DNA from: Marinomonas profundimaris
Lineage (GTDB): Bacteria > Pseudomonadota > Gammaproteobacteria > Pseudomonadales > Marinomonadaceae
Length of the DNA stretch: 64,000 nucleotides
NCBI RefSeq assembly: GCF_000508165.1
Contig: NZ_AYOZ01000006.1
Span: forward strand, 1-64,000
Direction of reading: 5' to 3'
The translations under genes were made by a program, and so were the position numbers. Positions 39,044 to 47,398 of the stretch are shown here, in pieces. Numbering within the stretch: the first letter of the stretch is position 1; each line of letters starts with the position of its first letter. The notes under the pieces were generated by a model. It worked only from the letters and a program-made list of their open reading frames with translations, did not search any database and was not told the DNA's origin.

Positions 39044-39715
39044 ATGAGTTATTACGACGTAAATTTCATTGAAATGCGTGTTATTGGTTGTCTCATGGAA
39101 AAAGAGATTACGACGCCAGATCAATATCCGCTCAGCTTAAATGCCCTTGTGAATGCCTGTAATCAAAAGTCTAATCGAGAGCCTGTAACGCAGTTGTCCG
39201 AATTAGAGGTTCAAGATGCTGTAGATGCCTTATTGGCTCGTGGGTTGGTGACGGAAATAAATGCGTCTCACAGTCGAGTAAGCAAATACCAACACAGGTT
39301 CTGTAATACGGAGTTTTCTGACTTACAGTTATCGCCAGCAGAAACGGCAATCGTCTGTCTGATGTTTGTCCGTGGCGCTCAAACACCGGGTGAATTACGT
39401 TCTCGCAGTGGTCGTTTACACAGTTTTCAATCTCGCGATGAGGTGGAATTGGCTCTTCAATCCTTGCACGACAAAACGGGTGGCCCTTATGTGTGCCAGC
39501 TACCGCGAGAACCGGGTAAGCGAGAGCAGCGTTATCAGGAATGTTTTTGTTCAGAGTCAGAACGGCCCGATTCTTATTGGAATGAACCTGCTTCCTCTAC
39601 TAAGTCTAGCGATGCGTATACCCAGCAACTTGAGACGCGAGTACTTGAGTTAGAGGCGCGTGTGGTTGAATTAAGTGAACAAATCCAAGTGCTTGAAAAA
39701 GCTAGTGGACTATAA
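39044..39715 (+). CDS. yceH: UPF0502 (DUF480) protein YceH
   Basis: A 223-residue protein with two winged-helix repeats (about 5-90 and 95-175) and a C-terminal coiled coil (about 190-220). The start EMRVIGCLMEKEITTPDQYPL and the TPGELRSRSGRLHSF block are diagnostic of YceH. Function is unknown. It is followed by a Gfo/Idh/MocA oxidoreductase, as in Escherichia coli where yceH precedes mviM. Confidence 0.93.
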   Translation: MSYYDVNFIEMRVIGCLMEKEITTPDQYPLSLNALVNACNQKSNREPVTQLSELEVQDAVDALLARGLVTEINASHSRVSKYQHRFCNTEFSDLQLSPAETAIVCLMFVRGAQTPGELRSRSGRLHSFQSRDEVELALQSLHDKTGGPYVCQLPREPGKREQRYQECFCSESERPDSYWNEPASSTKSSDAYTQQLETRVLELEARVVELSEQIQVLEKASGL

Positions 39716-39817
39716 TCTTCTTTGACGTCAAACTTAGTGCGTTTTTTTAGCGCCGATACCTAACCTTTAACAGATTTTGGCGCTATCGCTTTTGATTATG
39801 TCTATGGGGAGAATCCT

Positions 39818-40858
39818 ATGAAGAAGGTACGCTGGGGTATTATTGGTACAGGTCAAATTGCGCATTCATTTGCTCGCGATTTCTGTCATGTCAAAGCGGG
39901 TGAACTTCGTGCGGTTGCTTCCCGCGATAAAGCGACAGCAGATACGTTTTCCGCTGAGTTTGATATTGAATTGGCGTTTGTTGACTATTTTTCACTCATC
40001 AATAGCAATGAAGTGGATGTGATCTATATCGCGACGCCGCATGTGTATCATTATGATTTGGCGAAAGCCTGTATTTTAGCGGGTAAAGCCGTATTGTGTG
40101 AAAAGCCATTCACCATAAATGAAACTCAATCCAAAGCGCTTTATGATCTTGCCTTGGAGCACAATGTATTTGTTATGGAGGCCATGTGGACACGCTTTAA
40201 CCCTGTTATAGAACAAGTGATTGAATGGGTTGAAGAAGGTGAAATTGGTGATTTGAATAGTATTCAAGCGAGTTTTAACTTCCTTGCTCCGACGGACCCT
40301 AATCATCGTTTGATGAACGTTGAACTTGGTGGTGGGGCATTACTCGATATTGGTATTTACCCTGTTTTCTTAGCGCAGTTGTTTTTTGGTAAACCGGATT
40401 TTGTGCAAAACCAAGCGGTCATTGGTGATACTGAAGTCGATCTTTTTGAGCAAATTCTATTGGGTTGGGAAAGTGGTCAGTTGGCGTCATTGGATGCATC
40501 GTTGATTTCGTGCAACCCCAATCGAGCGATTTTATCTGGTTCTAAAGGGTACATTGAAATCGACTCTGAATGGTTTAAAGCAAAATCTTGCCGTGTTGTT
40601 GGTTCAGATGGTGCCGAGAGGGCGGTCGAATTTGATTTTCCTGGTAACGGTTATCAATTTGAAGCAGATGAAGTGAACCGCTGCCTTGAAGAAGGTCTTA
40701 TTCAAAGCCCCAATCACAGTTGGCAAAACAGTCTTGAATTGATTGCAACATTAGATGAAATACGCCACGACATCGGATTATCTTATCCAGGTGAACACCA
40801 TCACGATGAAGAAGAAGTACATCACCATCATCATGAACACAGCCACCATAAGCATTAA
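39818..40858 (+). CDS. Gfo/Idh/MocA oxidoreductase with His-rich tail
   Basis: NAD(P)-dependent oxidoreductase (346 residues). The Rossmann domain (about 1-120) has WGIIGTGQIAHSFARDF and VLCEKPFTINE with the catalytic-type EKP; the C-terminal alpha/beta domain follows with ELGGGALLDIGIYPV. The sequence resembles dihydrodiol dehydrogenase-type members more than sugar oxidoreductases. The last 24 residues contain 12 histidines mixed with Asp/Glu, an unusual tail suggesting metal binding. It follows yceH by 102 bases. Confidence 0.88.
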   Translation: MKKVRWGIIGTGQIAHSFARDFCHVKAGELRAVASRDKATADTFSAEFDIELAFVDYFSLINSNEVDVIYIATPHVYHYDLAKACILAGKAVLCEKPFTINETQSKALYDLALEHNVFVMEAMWTRFNPVIEQVIEWVEEGEIGDLNSIQASFNFLAPTDPNHRLMNVELGGGALLDIGIYPVFLAQLFFGKPDFVQNQAVIGDTEVDLFEQILLGWESGQLASLDASLISCNPNRAILSGSKGYIEIDSEWFKAKSCRVVGSDGAERAVEFDFPGNGYQFEADEVNRCLEEGLIQSPNHSWQNSLELIATLDEIRHDIGLSYPGEHHHDEEEVHHHHHEHSHHKH

Positions 40859-40883
40859 TAATTACGGGTAAATAGCGGACCAT

Positions 40884-40919
40884 AAAAAAAGCCACTTTCG
40901 GCGTGAAAGTGGCTTTTTT
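40884..40919. terminator. Bidirectional terminator
   Basis: GCCACTTTC (40891-40899) and GAAAGTGGC (40905-40913) form a perfect stem with A7 and T6 flanks between convergent genes. Confidence 0.93.
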
Positions 40920-40976
40920 ATTTGCTGTCATTGCGCTGAATCCGAGCGCCTTAGGCACTCAGTATTGAGCAAGCAC

Positions 40977-41765
40977 TTAGTTAAGGTGTTTGTTCAAAAT
41001 TGGCAATAACACTTTGAATAAACGCGGCGAAGCGCATAATACGTCGCCTTTTTCTAGGCTTGGTGAGCCGTCAAACCCTGCAAATAGGCAGCCTGCTTCT
41101 TTCGCAATGAATAGCGGAGCTTGCATTTCCCACTCTTGAAGTTTAATGCCCCAAGCGGCGTCAAGGCGACCTGCAGCAACGTTAGTAAGCATCAATGCTG
41201 GTGAGTCTTGCATAACGGCGCGCGCGCCCTGTTCTGCGATTTCTGTTAGTACAGCAAACTGGCCAGAAAGAGAAGGCATAAGGCGATCGGTTGCAGGGAA
41301 TTGAGCTGCAATAGTAACGTTTTCTAACGTACGAGCAGAACTGCTGCGAATTCGTGAATTGTTCAGGTAAGCACCACGGCCTTTACTTGCGTAAAACTCG
41401 TCTTTGGTGTGAGGGTTTAACACAAGCGCGTGCTCTACTTTACCGGCAACTAGGTAGCTCATGGTAATGACGTTGCCTGTTAGGCCGCGTGAAAATAAAT
41501 GCTGTCCTTGGATCGCATCAATGATCCATTCGCCTTCTTCGCCTTTCTGTACTGTGCCTTGAAGGCGAGTAGTAATCGTGTCAGCTGGGTAGGCTTTTTC
41601 TAGATGGTAAACAATGCTGCGCTCTGCACCAGAACAAACTGTTTCATAAACTTGCTCAGCGGACTGGCCTTGTTCTTTGTCAAAAAGCAGTTTTTCTTGT
41701 GAATGAACTATGTATTCTGCAGCGGCACGAGCTGCTTTAAGTGCAATATTGATTCTAGGTTGCAT
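40977..41765 (-). CDS. suhB: SuhB homologue lacking catalytic metal ligands
   Basis: Inositol monophosphatase-fold protein (262 residues) in the conserved place of suhB, divergent from trmJ. In Escherichia coli SuhB joins the ribosomal RNA antitermination complex, and its phosphatase activity is not needed for that. Here the frame is intact and the fold is conserved (start INIALKAARAAAEYIV, middle LTNVAAGRLDAAW), but key ligands are changed: the EE pair is T66-R67, the DPLDGT motif reads DAIQGQ (83-88), and the WD of the last motif is W212-E213. Loss of phosphatase activity is inferred. Confidence 0.88.
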   Translation of the reverse strand: MQPRINIALKAARAAAEYIVHSQEKLLFDKEQGQSAEQVYETVCSGAERSIVYHLEKAYPADTITTRLQGTVQKGEEGEWIIDAIQGQHLFSRGLTGNVITMSYLVAGKVEHALVLNPHTKDEFYASKGRGAYLNNSRIRSSSARTLENVTIAAQFPATDRLMPSLSGQFAVLTEIAEQGARAVMQDSPALMLTNVAAGRLDAAWGIKLQEWEMQAPLFIAKEAGCLFAGFDGSPSLEKGDVLCASPRLFKVLLPILNKHLN

Positions 41766-42077
41766 AATTTACCGTCAATTATTCCGTCATTAAAATGCAC
41801 ATACCGTCAATGAGACGGTAAGTTGCCAAATAAAGTGTTAAAGAGCGTGCGACCTGTCTGTTCAAAACTTACTAGGAACATTCCTAAAGTACGTCAGGAG
41901 GGTTCCTTAAATAAGAGCGATATAGACAGAGCGCCTAAATAAGAGCGCGAATTCTAGCTTAATAGAGTTGGTTTTACCAGTGAAGTTTTGGTGAAAAACT
42001 GATCAATTAAGGCATTGCTCTAAATATCTGTTAAGATACGCGGCATTGTCTGACCGTAATAATTGGTAGCTCATAAA
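41766..42077. other. suhB-trmJ divergent promoter region
   Basis: No gene is visible in 312 bases. On the suhB side there is a perfect hairpin TACCGTC-AATGA-GACGGTA at 41802-41820, with another TACCGTCAAT at 41770. In the middle lie a palindrome TAGGAA-CA-TTCCTA (41873-41886) and two direct copies of TAAATAAGAGCG (41908-41919 and 41936-41947). Confidence 0.65.
41873..41886. promoter_or_regulatory. 14-bp palindrome, possible operator
   Basis: TAGGAACATTCCTA reads the same on both strands except its central CA. It lies in the middle of the suhB-trmJ gap and could bind a dimeric regulator of either gene. Confidence 0.45.
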
Positions 42078-42800
42078 ATGCAAAATAAAGTAAGAATTGT
42101 CCTAGTTAATACATCTCATCCTGGCAATATTGGTGGGGCTGCTCGAGCAATGAAAAACATGGGGTTGGCAGATCTTTATCTTGTTGCCCCTAAGTTGTAT
42201 CCCAGTGATGAGGCGGTAAGCCGCGCAGCTGGTGCAACGGATATTTTAGAAAATGCCGTAGTAGTCGATACGCTAGAAGAAGCGCTTGCAGATTGTCAGC
42301 TTGTGATTGGTACCAGTGCGCGTGAACGTAATATTCCGTGGCCATTGGTCGACCCAAGGGAAGCGGCAGATTTAGTGTTCGACGAAGGTTTGGTTACTGC
42401 GTTTGTATTTGGTCGTGAAGACCGAGGTTTGACCAATGAAGAATTACAGCGTTGTAATTACCATGTACATATCCCTTCGGTTGAGACCTTTAGTTCCTTA
42501 AATTTAGGCGCCGCTGTGCAGGTTATCGCCTATGAATTGCGCATGAAGTCGTTGTTGATGAAAGACACGCCGGTTGTGGCGAGTAAATGGGATGTGCCTG
42601 CGGCAAACGTAGAGCAAATTGATTACTTGCTTGAACACCTTGAAAAAGTATTGGTGAAAACGGAGTTTCTTGATCCCAATATGCCGATGCAAGTGATGAC
42701 GCGTTTTCGTCGATTGTTCCAGCGTTCACGTTTGGATCAACAAGAGGTCGGTATGCTGAGAGGGATGCTTACTTCGATGGAAAAACAGATAAAAGAATAA
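42078..42800 (+). CDS. trmJ: tRNA (cytidine/uridine-2'-O-)-methyltransferase
   Basis: SPOUT-class methyltransferase that modifies the ribose at position 32 of tRNAs. The N terminus RIVLVNTSHPGNIGGAARAM and the knot motifs VFGREDRGLTNEEL and SSLNLGAAVQVIAYELR are diagnostic. ATG 42078 gives 240 residues; a TTG at 42063 is in frame but less likely. It is divergent from suhB as in other gammaproteobacteria; iscR, which often follows, is absent here. Confidence 0.93.
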   Translation: MQNKVRIVLVNTSHPGNIGGAARAMKNMGLADLYLVAPKLYPSDEAVSRAAGATDILENAVVVDTLEEALADCQLVIGTSARERNIPWPLVDPREAADLVFDEGLVTAFVFGREDRGLTNEELQRCNYHVHIPSVETFSSLNLGAAVQVIAYELRMKSLLMKDTPVVASKWDVPAANVEQIDYLLEHLEKVLVKTEFLDPNMPMQVMTRFRRLFQRSRLDQQEVGMLRGMLTSMEKQIKE

Positions 42801-42871
42801 CAACTGAGCTCGAAACGTTATTCTAAAAAGGCAAATGACTTCAATGGGATTCAGCTTGCTTAAGTGGACAT

Positions 42872-42910
42872 AAAAAAACGCTGACTTAGCAATAAGTCAG
42901 CGTTTTTTTT
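42872..42910. terminator. Bidirectional terminator
   Basis: ACGCTGACTTA and TAAGTCAGCGT pair over the loop GCAA, with A7 and T8 flanks, between convergent trmJ and gnd. Confidence 0.95.
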
Positions 42911-42926
42911 GAGCTAGGCGTCGGTC

Positions 42927-44450
42927 TTAAGCTTTACGCTCAGGACGACCTTCTTCTTGCCAAAAAGTATGAAATTTTTGACCTGATTCTGCATCTACTC
43001 GTTCATACGTGTGGGCACCGAAATAATCGCGCTGAGCTTGCAACAAGTTAGCGGGAAGTACTTCAGAGCGGTAGCCATCAAAATACGCTAATGCCGAGAA
43101 AATAGACGGCGCTGGAATGCCTGACTGTGCTGCCAGAACAACCGTTTTACGTAAACCTGCTTGTTTGCTCGCCATTGCGTCCGCGAAGTAATCGCTTAAC
43201 AATAGATTTTCAAGTTCGTGGTTTTCATCAAACGCGTCCGCAATTTTTTGTAAGAAAGAAGCGCGGATAATACAGCCGCCACGCCAGATCTTAGCAATAT
43301 CACTGAAGTTTAACGTCCAGTCGTATTCTTTTTGGGCAGCGCGCATCAATTGGAAGCCTTGAGCGTAAGCACAGATTTTTGCGCAGTAAAGCGCTTCTTC
43401 AATGGCTTTTTCAACCACCTCGGCTTCTATCTCACCGCTTTCTACTTCGGCGACCAGTTTGCTCGCTGCAAGTTCTCGTTCGCCAGTTAGCGTGCTAAGT
43501 GCTCGAGCATAAACGGATTCACTGATAATGCCAGCTGGAACGCCCATTTGAGTCGCGCTAATGGATGTCCAGCGACCGGTGCCTTTTTGTCCAGCGCTGT
43601 CTAGAATCATATCGACTAAAGGCGCGCCAGTTTTATGGTCGTATTGTTGTAAAATGTCAGCTGAAATTTCGACAAGGTAACTGTTTAGAACACCTTGGTT
43701 CCATTTTTCAAACAATTTACCAATTTCTTCTGGTTCGTAACCGAGCAGAGAACGCAGTAAATGGTAGGCCTCGCAAATAAGTTGCATGTCAGCGTATTCA
43801 ATACCGTTGTGAACCATTTTGACATAATGACCTGCGCCATTTGGCCCTAAGTACGCTGTACAAGGTTCTCCTTCCGTTACTGGCTTACCCGGTGTGTTGC
43901 TCTCTATAGGCTTGCCATCTTTGTCTACTTTTGCTGCAACGGCTTCCCACATTGGTTGTAGGTATTTCCAAGAATCGGCATCGCCACCCGGCATAAGAGA
44001 TGGCCCGAAGCGAGCGCCGACTTCACCGCCAGACACGGCCGTACCAAAGAATTTGAACTTTTCTTTGTATTCTGATTCGCGTCGAATGGTGTCTGTCCAT
44101 TGGCTGTTACCACAGTCTACAACGATATCGTCTGCTTCTAGACCAGCGTCAATTAAGCTATTGCAAACGGCATCGACAGGGCTGCCTGCAGGCACCAAAA
44201 CCACAATGACACGAGGCTTTACTAAGTTTGAAAGCATTTCTTCCATGCTTGAACAGCCGATGATTCGTGCTTGTGTTGAGGTATCAGGGCGTTCTGCTGC
44301 TTCTGTATCGAGGACGTCTTGTATTTTATGCGTGTCAAGATCAAAACCTGCAACTCGGTAGCCGTGGTCGGCTAAATTCAAGGCCAAGTTTTTACCCATG
44401 ACGCCCAGGCCGACAAATCCAATATTGCAATTCTGATTCGTTTTTAACAT
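42927..44450 (-). CDS. gnd: 6-phosphogluconate dehydrogenase (decarboxylating)
   Basis: Oxidative pentose phosphate enzyme that turns 6-phosphogluconate to ribulose 5-phosphate with NADP. The Rossmann motif GFVGLGVMGKNLALN is near residue 11, and the catalytic Lys/Asn region AGHYVKMVHNGIEYADMQ near 210. At 507 residues it is longer than the 468-residue enteric enzyme, partly from a loop around residues 175-195. It is not linked to zwf or edd here. Confidence 0.95.
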   Translation of the reverse strand: MLKTNQNCNIGFVGLGVMGKNLALNLADHGYRVAGFDLDTHKIQDVLDTEAAERPDTSTQARIIGCSSMEEMLSNLVKPRVIVVLVPAGSPVDAVCNSLIDAGLEADDIVVDCGNSQWTDTIRRESEYKEKFKFFGTAVSGGEVGARFGPSLMPGGDADSWKYLQPMWEAVAAKVDKDGKPIESNTPGKPVTEGEPCTAYLGPNGAGHYVKMVHNGIEYADMQLICEAYHLLRSLLGYEPEEIGKLFEKWNQGVLNSYLVEISADILQQYDHKTGAPLVDMILDSAGQKGTGRWTSISATQMGVPAGIISESVYARALSTLTGERELAASKLVAEVESGEIEAEVVEKAIEEALYCAKICAYAQGFQLMRAAQKEYDWTLNFSDIAKIWRGGCIIRASFLQKIADAFDENHELENLLLSDYFADAMASKQAGLRKTVVLAAQSGIPAPSIFSALAYFDGYRSEVLPANLLQAQRDYFGAHTYERVDAESGQKFHTFWQEEGRPERKA

Positions 44451-44744
44451 AAATATCGATCAACCTTTTTTAGCAATTAGGGGGGGAATTGAGGTAAGAA
44501 TCTTACCATGAAGAAAGAGGATTCAGGACATAGTAGAGGGAAGAAAAACTCAAATAATTGTGTTTTTTTGATGTTTTTTAATATAAACCTTACATTTTAG
44601 GTGGTTTTCCCTTAGAAAAAGGCAAGATTATGTTGGTTATTTTTTGTTGTTTTGTGTCACTGGAATAGGCTTCAATTTGTAGAAAGACAACCAAAACGAA
44701 AGAAAACTACAAAAAAAAGCGCTTCCTCATTGCTCTGCAAGCTA

Positions 44745-44788
44745 AAAAATGAATTTCACCTCTTACAAAACACATAAAATTCATTTTT
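44745..44788. repeat. 12-bp inverted repeat upstream of pckA
   Basis: AAAAATGAATTT and AAATTCATTTTT are perfect complements separated by 20 bases, about 170-213 bases before the pckA start. Confidence 0.65.
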
Positions 44789-44838
44789 ATCAATGACTTA
44801 GTTCTTTTTGGAAAGTTTCAAAATGGTAATAAAATAAC

Positions 44839-44864
44839 ATATTGTTATAACAATATTTTTTTTT
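44839..44864 (+). promoter_or_regulatory. 18-bp palindrome followed by T9
   Basis: ATATTGTTATAACAATAT is a perfect palindrome with no spacer, about 100 bases before pckA. The T run after it could make it an attenuator, but the missing loop and low GC favour an operator. Confidence 0.55.
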
Positions 44865-44957
44865 AGATTGTTTTGTTACTATCGTTTTCACAGAAAAACA
44901 TTCGCATAATAATAAAAATGACCAGACAACCTTTTATAGTTCAGAGGATTTAGCAAC

Positions 44958-46514
44958 ATGAATTCCGCATCAGACGTAACTACTATGCATAAAAACTTAA
45001 CGACGCCGCAGTTGGTTGAAAAAGCTTTACTGAATGGCGAAGGGGTTCTTGCTGATAACGGCGCACTCGTCGTTGAAACAGGTGCTCGTACAGGTCGTTC
45101 TCCTATGGATCGCTTCATTGTGGAAGAAGCATCCAGTAAAGACAGTATTCATTGGGGACCTGTTAACCGTCCATTTCCAGAAGATAAATTTGCGCCATTG
45201 TGGGATCGCGTTACGGCTTATCTAAATGGCCAAGAATCGTTTGTGTCTAATATTCATGTTGGTGCGGGCGATGAATATTATTTGCCAGTTATTATGCGAA
45301 CGGAAACAGCATGGCATCAGTTATTTGGTCGTAACTTATTTATCCGTCCAGAGGTTTACAACCCAACAAGCAAAGGTGAGTGGCAGATTCTGAATGCGCC
45401 AAACTTTGTGTGTGAGCCTGAGCGTGATGGCACCAACTCTGATGGCTGCGTGATTTTAAATTTTGCTGAGCGCAAGGTGTTGATCGCGGGCATGCGTTAT
45501 GCCGGTGAAATGAAAAAAGCCATGTTCTCAGTACAGAACTACTTATTACCTGCATACGACGTATTACCAATGCATTGTGCGGCAAACGTGGGAACAGAAG
45601 AAGATGTTACTTTATTCTTTGGTTTGTCAGGAACGGGTAAGACGACCTTGTCTGCTGATCCTGAGCGTTTCTTAATCGGTGATGATGAGCACGGTTGGGG
45701 AAAAGACACAGTTTTCAATATTGAAGGTGGCTGTTACGCAAAAACCATCGATCTTTCTCAGAAAAATGAGCCAATTATTTGGGATGCGATTAAGTTCGGT
45801 ACCATTGTAGAAAACGTTGTTTTGGATTCTGAAACACGTGTTGCTGATTACGCAGATACGTCTTTGACTCAAAACGGTCGCGCTGGTTACCCTCGCGAAC
45901 ACATTGAAAAACGTGCTGCAGGCAATCGTGCTGGTGAACCAAATGCGATTATCTTTTTGACATGCGATTTGACGGGTGTTCTTCCTCCTGTTTCTATCCT
46001 GACGAAAGAAGCGGCGGCGTATCACTTTTTGAGTGGTTACACGGCTTTGGTTGGGTCAACTGAAATGGGCGCGGGTACCGGTATTAAATCTACCTTCTCG
46101 ACTTGTTTTGGTGCGCCTTTCTTCCCTCGTTCTGCGGATGTGTATGCGGATCTTTTGATTAAGCGTATCGAAGAATTTGGTAGTAAAGTTTACCTTGTTA
46201 ATACGGGTTGGACTGGCGGAGCGCATGGCCAAGGCGGCAAGCGCTTCAGTATTCCAGTGACTCGTGCGGTTATTTCAGCGATTCAATCTGGCGCATTAGC
46301 CGATGTAGAAACAGAACATTTGGCCGATGTGAACCTTGACGTGCCAACACGCGTTCCGGGTGTCGACAGTGTTCTGTTGAACCCTCGTAAGACTTGGTCA
46401 GATCAAGCGTCTTATGAAGCGCAAGCGAAAAACCTTATTTCTCAGTTTGTTGCGAACTTTAAGAAATTCGACACGGTATCTGACGCAATTGTTAAGGCTG
46501 GCCCTTCTCTTTAA
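44958..46514 (+). CDS. pckA: Phosphoenolpyruvate carboxykinase (ATP)
   Basis: Gluconeogenic enzyme converting oxaloacetate and ATP to phosphoenolpyruvate, ADP and carbon dioxide. The P-loop [16 protein letters not shown] (about residue 225) and the downstream LIGDDEHGW metal motif mark the ATP-dependent type; [17 protein letters not shown] lies near the N terminus. It is 518 residues. It stands alone between a long regulatory region and a terminator. Confidence 0.96.
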   Translation: MNSASDVTTMHKNLTTPQLVEKALLNGEGVLADNGALVVETGARTGRSPMDRFIVEEASSKDSIHWGPVNRPFPEDKFAPLWDRVTAYLNGQESFVSNIHVGAGDEYYLPVIMRTETAWHQLFGRNLFIRPEVYNPTSKGEWQILNAPNFVCEPERDGTNSDGCVILNFAERKVLIAGMRYAGEMKKAMFSVQNYLLPAYDVLPMHCAANVGTEEDVTLFFGLSGTGKTTLSADPERFLIGDDEHGWGKDTVFNIEGGCYAKTIDLSQKNEPIIWDAIKFGTIVENVVLDSETRVADYADTSLTQNGRAGYPREHIEKRAAGNRAGEPNAIIFLTCDLTGVLPPVSILTKEAAAYHFLSGYTALVGSTEMGAGTGIKSTFSTCFGAPFFPRSADVYADLLIKRIEEFGSKVYLVNTGWTGGAHGQGGKRFSIPVTRAVISAIQSGALADVETEHLADVNLDVPTRVPGVDSVLLNPRKTWSDQASYEAQAKNLISQFVANFKKFDTVSDAIVKAGPSL

Positions 46515-46535
46515 GCTTGTTATACTGTGTTTTAC

Positions 46536-46564
46536 AAAAGCCGTGCATTCGCACGGCTTTTTTT
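46536..46564 (+). terminator. Terminator of pckA
   Basis: AAAAGCCGTGC pairs with GCACGGCTTTT over the loop ATTC, with a run of seven T; 20 bases after the pckA stop. Confidence 0.93.
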
Positions 46565-46624
46565 GTTTTTCGTCATTTGAATTAAGCTGGTACTTCCTAC
46601 CTTAAATAATGTAATCTTTTGTGT

Positions 46625-47398
46625 ATGTTTATTGATAGCCATTGTCATTTTGATTTTGATGTGTTCGATGATCAGCGTGACATTTTGATGGCTCGTTGCT
46701 TAAATCATGGCGTGTCGGGTTTTTTAGTGCCTGCGACAACTCATGTTAGCTGGTCAAGATTAGAGCAGTTTATTGGGCGTTATCCGCAGTGGCGTGCCGC
46801 TTATGGTTTGCATCCTTATTTTTTGAAGGATGCCTCGCTGGATCAAATTGATTTACTGGGTGAGCAATGTGCAACACAGCGAGTGGTTGCCGTCGGCGAG
46901 ATTGGTTTGGACTGCTGGCCTAATGCGGTCGATTTAAAGACCCAGATTGACTTTTTTAAGCGCCAGTTAAGTGTGGCGAAATCGTTAGATCTCCCTGTTA
47001 TTTTACACGCTAGAAAAAGCTATGATCTGGTGTTGAAGTGTTTGCGAGAAATCGATTTTAAAGCTGGCGGAGTAGTGCATGCTTTTAATGGTAGTCTTGA
47101 GCAAGCCAAACGTTTTTTAGATTTTGGGTTTGTGCTTGGGGTTGGAGGCACAATTACTTACCCAAGAGCCAACAAGGCTCGGCGAGTATTATCTGCTTTA
47201 GGCACTAGCGCGTTTGTTTTAGAAACGGATTCACCAGATATGCCGTTGAATGGCTTTCAGGGACAATATAATACCCCGCTTTCAATTCCTATCGTTGCGC
47301 ACCATGTTGCTACAATTAGAGGGGAAGATATCGAGCAGGTCGCAACGCAGACGTATAATAATCTACTTAGAATTTTCCCTAGGTGGCATGAGGAATGA
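46625..47398 (+). CDS. yjjV: TatD family metal-dependent hydrolase YjjV
   Basis: Probable deoxyribonuclease-like hydrolase of the TatD family (257 residues). It has the HxH metal motif in FIDSHCHFD, AVGEIGLD near residue 90, HARKS near 129 and ETDSPDMPLNGFQGQ near 205; the GVGGTITYPRA block is specific to the YjjV branch. ATG 46625 is used; a TTG two codons upstream (46619) is possible, and neither has a clear ribosome binding site. It overlaps the next gene by 4 bases. Confidence 0.9.
   Translation: MFIDSHCHFDFDVFDDQRDILMARCLNHGVSGFLVPATTHVSWSRLEQFIGRYPQWRAAYGLHPYFLKDASLDQIDLLGEQCATQRVVAVGEIGLDCWPNAVDLKTQIDFFKRQLSVAKSLDLPVILHARKSYDLVLKCLREIDFKAGGVVHAFNGSLEQAKRFLDFGFVLGVGGTITYPRANKARRVLSALGTSAFVLETDSPDMPLNGFQGQYNTPLSIPIVAHHVATIRGEDIEQVATQTYNNLLRIFPRWHEE

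Larger units (their letters stand above)
44451..44957. other. Palindrome-rich gnd-pckA intergenic region
   Basis: 507 AT-rich bases without a supported gene. They hold a 12-bp inverted repeat (44745-44756 and 44777-44788) and a perfect 18-bp palindrome followed by nine T (44839-44864). GAGGA near 44945 is the pckA ribosome binding site. The region must serve both divergent genes. Confidence 0.65.

Noticed and set aside
40977-41765. suhB as a pseudogene
   Set aside because: The frame is intact, full length and conserved outside the metal ligands; this is residue replacement, not decay.
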